64,000 nt of DNA from Chryseobacterium gleum (lineage in GTDB: Bacteria > Bacteroidota > Bacteroidia > Flavobacteriales_D > Sanyastnellaceae), in assembly GCA_945881835.1 (NCBI GenBank), contig CAMCVP010000001.1, forward strand, positions 248,001-312,000. Direction: 5' to 3'. Position numbers and translations under genes: made by a program. This document shows, piece after piece, positions 61,610-64,000 of this stretch (position 1 is its first letter; each line of letters opens with the position of its first letter). The notes beneath the pieces were generated by a model. That model had not been told where the DNA came from. It saw only the letters and a list, made by a program, of their open reading frames with translations, and did not search any database.

Positions 61610-64000
61610 TTATTGAATACCCAATTCTTTTTTTGCATCAGGCACTGAAATTCTTTTGCCATTTTTATAAGCTGCAATAAAGGCATCCGGGATACCATTT
61701 GCTCTCACAAAATCGCGTTGCTTGTTAACGTCGGCAATGGTTTGAAATTTACCACTGGTGTATCGAATTTGCCCATTCGCAAGTTTCTCTACATGCAAAT
61801 CTGAATACGTATTTAAAACGGTATTTCGAGTAGGCTTCGCATACACTCCAATTTGAACAGTAAAAAACACACCTTGTGTCGTTTCAATGAGTTTAGCCGA
61901 TACGGCAAGTGGATCAGAATAATAGGTCACATCTACAACCGGAGCCGCGGCAGTTATGTTGGTTTCACCAGTTGAGGAAGCACGCTCTGCCTCGGTCATT
62001 AAGTCGCTGTAGCGAACACGCTCTCTGTTTTTGTAAGCTATAATAAATGCATCGCCGTATCCCATTTGACGAATTTCATTTCGGGCTTGAATGGCTTCCG
62101 TGTATGAACTGAAAAATCCAGTACTATATCGAATGAATCCGTTCGACTGACGTTCGGCATAAACGGGCGCAAATTGATTGAACGTGTTGTTCGCAACAGG
62201 AATGCGAAAAGCACCAACTTGGATAGTGTAAAAAGATCCCTCTGGCAAAGGCAATCCAATTGGAATCGGATTCACATCGCTATACACCGAGGTCGTTTGT
62301 TTTTGATACAAAGTAGATTTAATAATCTCAGGAATGGTTGTGAAAGAACTAGCGTTGTTGGAACTGACGTTGTTGGAACTGACGTTGTTGGAACTGACGT
62401 TGTTGGAACTAGCGTTGTTAGAACTAGCGTTGTTGGAACTGGCGTTGTTGGAACTTGCGTTGTTGGAACTGACGTTGTTGGAACTAGAGTTGTTGGAACT
62501 GACGTTGTTGGAACTTGCGTTGTTGGAACTTGCGTTGTTGGAACTTACGTTGTTGGAACTGACGTTGTTGGAACTTGCGTTGTTAGAGGCAGGAGTTGTT
62601 TTTTCAACTAAAAATTGCAATTCATTTTTTGCATTTCTTTCTAAGGCAAATGCTCTCGCATTTTTTGCGTAACGCTCGAAGAAATCAGCTTCAGTTTTAG
62701 CGGCTGCGCGAAGTGTGCTTGCCTCTTTCATGTATGCAACAGCATTTTCATACGATTTTTTATCTTCGAGAGTAGCAATGCTCGTAGGCACCCCGGTATT
62801 TTTCTTCCAAGCAGATTGAAGATCAATTAAGATATTCGAATTGTGCTCTGCAATGAGTGCAGCATTCTTATCCTCCTCTTGCATTTTCTGGAATGTCAAT
62901 TGGTTGCGTTGTTCCGTCAATTCAGCAATTCGCTCCTGAGAAGTTTCAGCCTTAATTCTTCGGTTTATCGTCTCGATTTCACTGTACAGTTTTTCAATTT
63001 CTGCACGATTGGTGATTTCAACGCTTTCGCTTTTCAACTCATCAAAAATATTTTCATCCTTGTAATTCGACTGTCCTGGACTATTGATAATGCTCGTTTC
63101 CGCTGAAGAAAAAGTTCTGTCAGAACTCACGTTGTTAGAACTGTCGTTGTTGGAACTTGCATTGTTAGAACTGTCGTTGTTGGAACTTGCGTTGTTGGAA
63201 CTGGCGTTGTTAGAATTGGCGTTGTTAGAACTTACGTTGTTGGAACTTACGTTGTTAGAACTGTCGTTGTTGGAACTTGCGTTGTTAGAACTTACGTTGT
63301 TAGAACTTACGTTGTTAGAACTGGCGTTGTTAGAACTTACGTTGTTGGAACTTGCGTTGTTAGAACTGTCGTTGTTGGAACTGGCGTTGTTCGCTGCAGT
63401 TGGATTTTCGTAATGTGAATTCTCCAATGCTGTTGAAACACGATTTTTCGATTCGGTGATTTCAGTTTTTAGAGATTCAACATCAACAGTGTTGGTTAGA
63501 TTTTTAAATTCAGGTTTGATCTCAGGTTGTTTCTCGTTTTCTAATTCTTGAAGCAGTTTCAATAACGTTGAGGCCTCTTGCAGAGCCAACTCGCGGATCC
63601 GAAGATTTTCTTTTTCAGCTTCAATATCTTCCTGAGCAGATGCATACTCAGCTTCGAGCGCATTCAATTCGTTCGCCAAACGTGCGATATCTTTTTTCTT
63701 TTTTGTGACAGACATTTGCTTATTCAGAGAATTCGCCTGCTGCTCAATTTCTTCAAGTTCTCTCGTCTTTGTATTAATTCTGAGTTGAGCATCGTCGCGT
63801 TGAGCTTTAGCTTCATTTACTTTCGCTTTAGCATCTTGCGATTTCCAAGATACTTCCTTTTCAGTTGCAAGTCCTAGTTCGCTTTTCGGGTTTTTAGCAA
63901 CATAATCATTAACTAAATAGGCAGCCATCGGCGTGTCTTTTTCCGCGAGAGATTCCTTGATTTGCTTATTTGTAGCTTGAACATTGCTAAGCTGTTCGCG
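61610..64000 (-). CDS. Coiled-coil/Asn-Ser-repeat protein with two C-terminal SPOR-like domains (5' end outside window)
   Basis: C-term FYTIQVGAFRIPVAN...RYSTGFFSSYTEA and FFTVQIGVYAKPTRN...RYTSGKFQT (SPOR-like); two NNxSS pentapeptide blocks; frame stays open to base 64000. Confidence 0.85.
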   Translation of the reverse strand, partial: REQLSNVQATNKQIKESLAEKDTPMAAYLVNDYVAKNPKSELGLATEKEVSWKSQDAKAKVNEAKAQRDDAQLRINTKTRELEEIEQQANSLNKQMSVTKKKKDIARLANELNALEAEYASAQEDIEAEKENLRIRELALQEASTLLKLLQELENEKQPEIKPEFKNLTNTVDVESLKTEITESKNRVSTALENSHYENPTAANNASSNNDSSNNASSNNVSSNNASSNNVSSNNVSSNNASSNNDSSNNVSSNNVSSNNANSNNASSNNASSNNDSSNNASSNNDSSNNVSSDRTFSSAETSIINSPGQSNYKDENIFDELKSESVEITNRAEIEKLYSEIETINRRIKAETSQERIAELTEQRNQLTFQKMQEEDKNAALIAEHNSNILIDLQSAWKKNTGVPTSIATLEDKKSYENAVAYMKEASTLRAAAKTEADFFERYAKNARAFALERNAKNELQFLVEKTTPASNNASSNNVSSNNVSSNNASSNNASSNNVSSNNSSSNNVSSNNASSNNASSNNASSNNASSNNVSSNNVSSNNVSSNNASSFTTIPEIIKSTLYQKQTTSVYSDVNPIPIGLPLPEGSFYTIQVGAFRIPVANNTFNQFAPVYAERQSNGFIRYSTGFFSSYTEAIQARNEIRQMGYGDAFIIAYKNRERVRYSDLMTEAERASSTGETNITAAAPVVDVTYYSDPLAVSAKLIETTQGVFFTVQIGVYAKPTRNTVLNTYSDLHVEKLANGQIRYTSGKFQTIADVNKQRDFVRANGIPDAFIAAYKNGKRISVPDAKKELGIQ
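62345..62590 (-). repeat. 15-bp tandem coding repeat (NNxSS), block 2
   Basis: 16 consecutive pentapeptides NN(A/V/S)SS; + strand reads repeated GTTGTTGGAACTNNC. Confidence 0.95.
63112..63392 (-). repeat. 15-bp tandem coding repeat (NNxSS), block 1
   Basis: 18 consecutive pentapeptides NN(A/V/D)SS, one NNANS variant. Confidence 0.95.

Noticed and set aside
62334-62672. Plus-strand ORF encoding LLELTLLELALLEL repeats
   Set aside because: Antisense frame of the NNxSS coding repeat; a by-product of the 15-bp period, no RBS or domain.
63084-63413. Plus-strand ORF of LLEL repeats over block 1
   Set aside because: Same antisense artefact of the 15-bp coding repeat.

Overview
This is a 64 kb Bacteroidota chromosome segment, probably Flavobacteriales-like. 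That call rests on TAnnTTTG-type promoters, T9SS C-terminal sorting tails, PorZ, DUF3822, DUF4295 and a Bacteroidota-style arginine decarboxylase next to a deoxyhypusine-synthase-like gene. Most of it is ordinary housekeeping: recR, paaBCD, a Crp/Fnr regulator, mpl, pyrG, sixA, folE, transaldolase, gyrB, coaD, rsmD, maf, guaA, hemF, lolA, ftsK, rpmG, ftsY, rimO, queE and a tRNA-Ser(GCT). The unusual material is in two small accessory modules. Module A (about 19.8-21.2 kb) carries an ORF6N/PLD-like gene. Module B (about 47.46-48.53 kb) carries a HigB/HigA-like toxin-antitoxin pair. They share a 38-bp motif upstream of their first gene (36/38 identical, opposite orientation), and each is bracketed on both sides by its own matched palindromic repeat material. 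Module A's flanks, and three other gene-end locations, contain arrays of micro-hairpins. In these, a short fixed linker (CA/TG, TCAT or GAAT) alternates with a 3-6 bp stem and a mostly 3-nt loop (TTC/TGC or GAA/AAC). The stem sequence changes from unit to unit but stays self-complementary. I regard these hairpin arrays plus the shared cassette motif as the best candidate for an undescribed system. All calls come from reading the sequence and supplied ORFs; no database searches were run.
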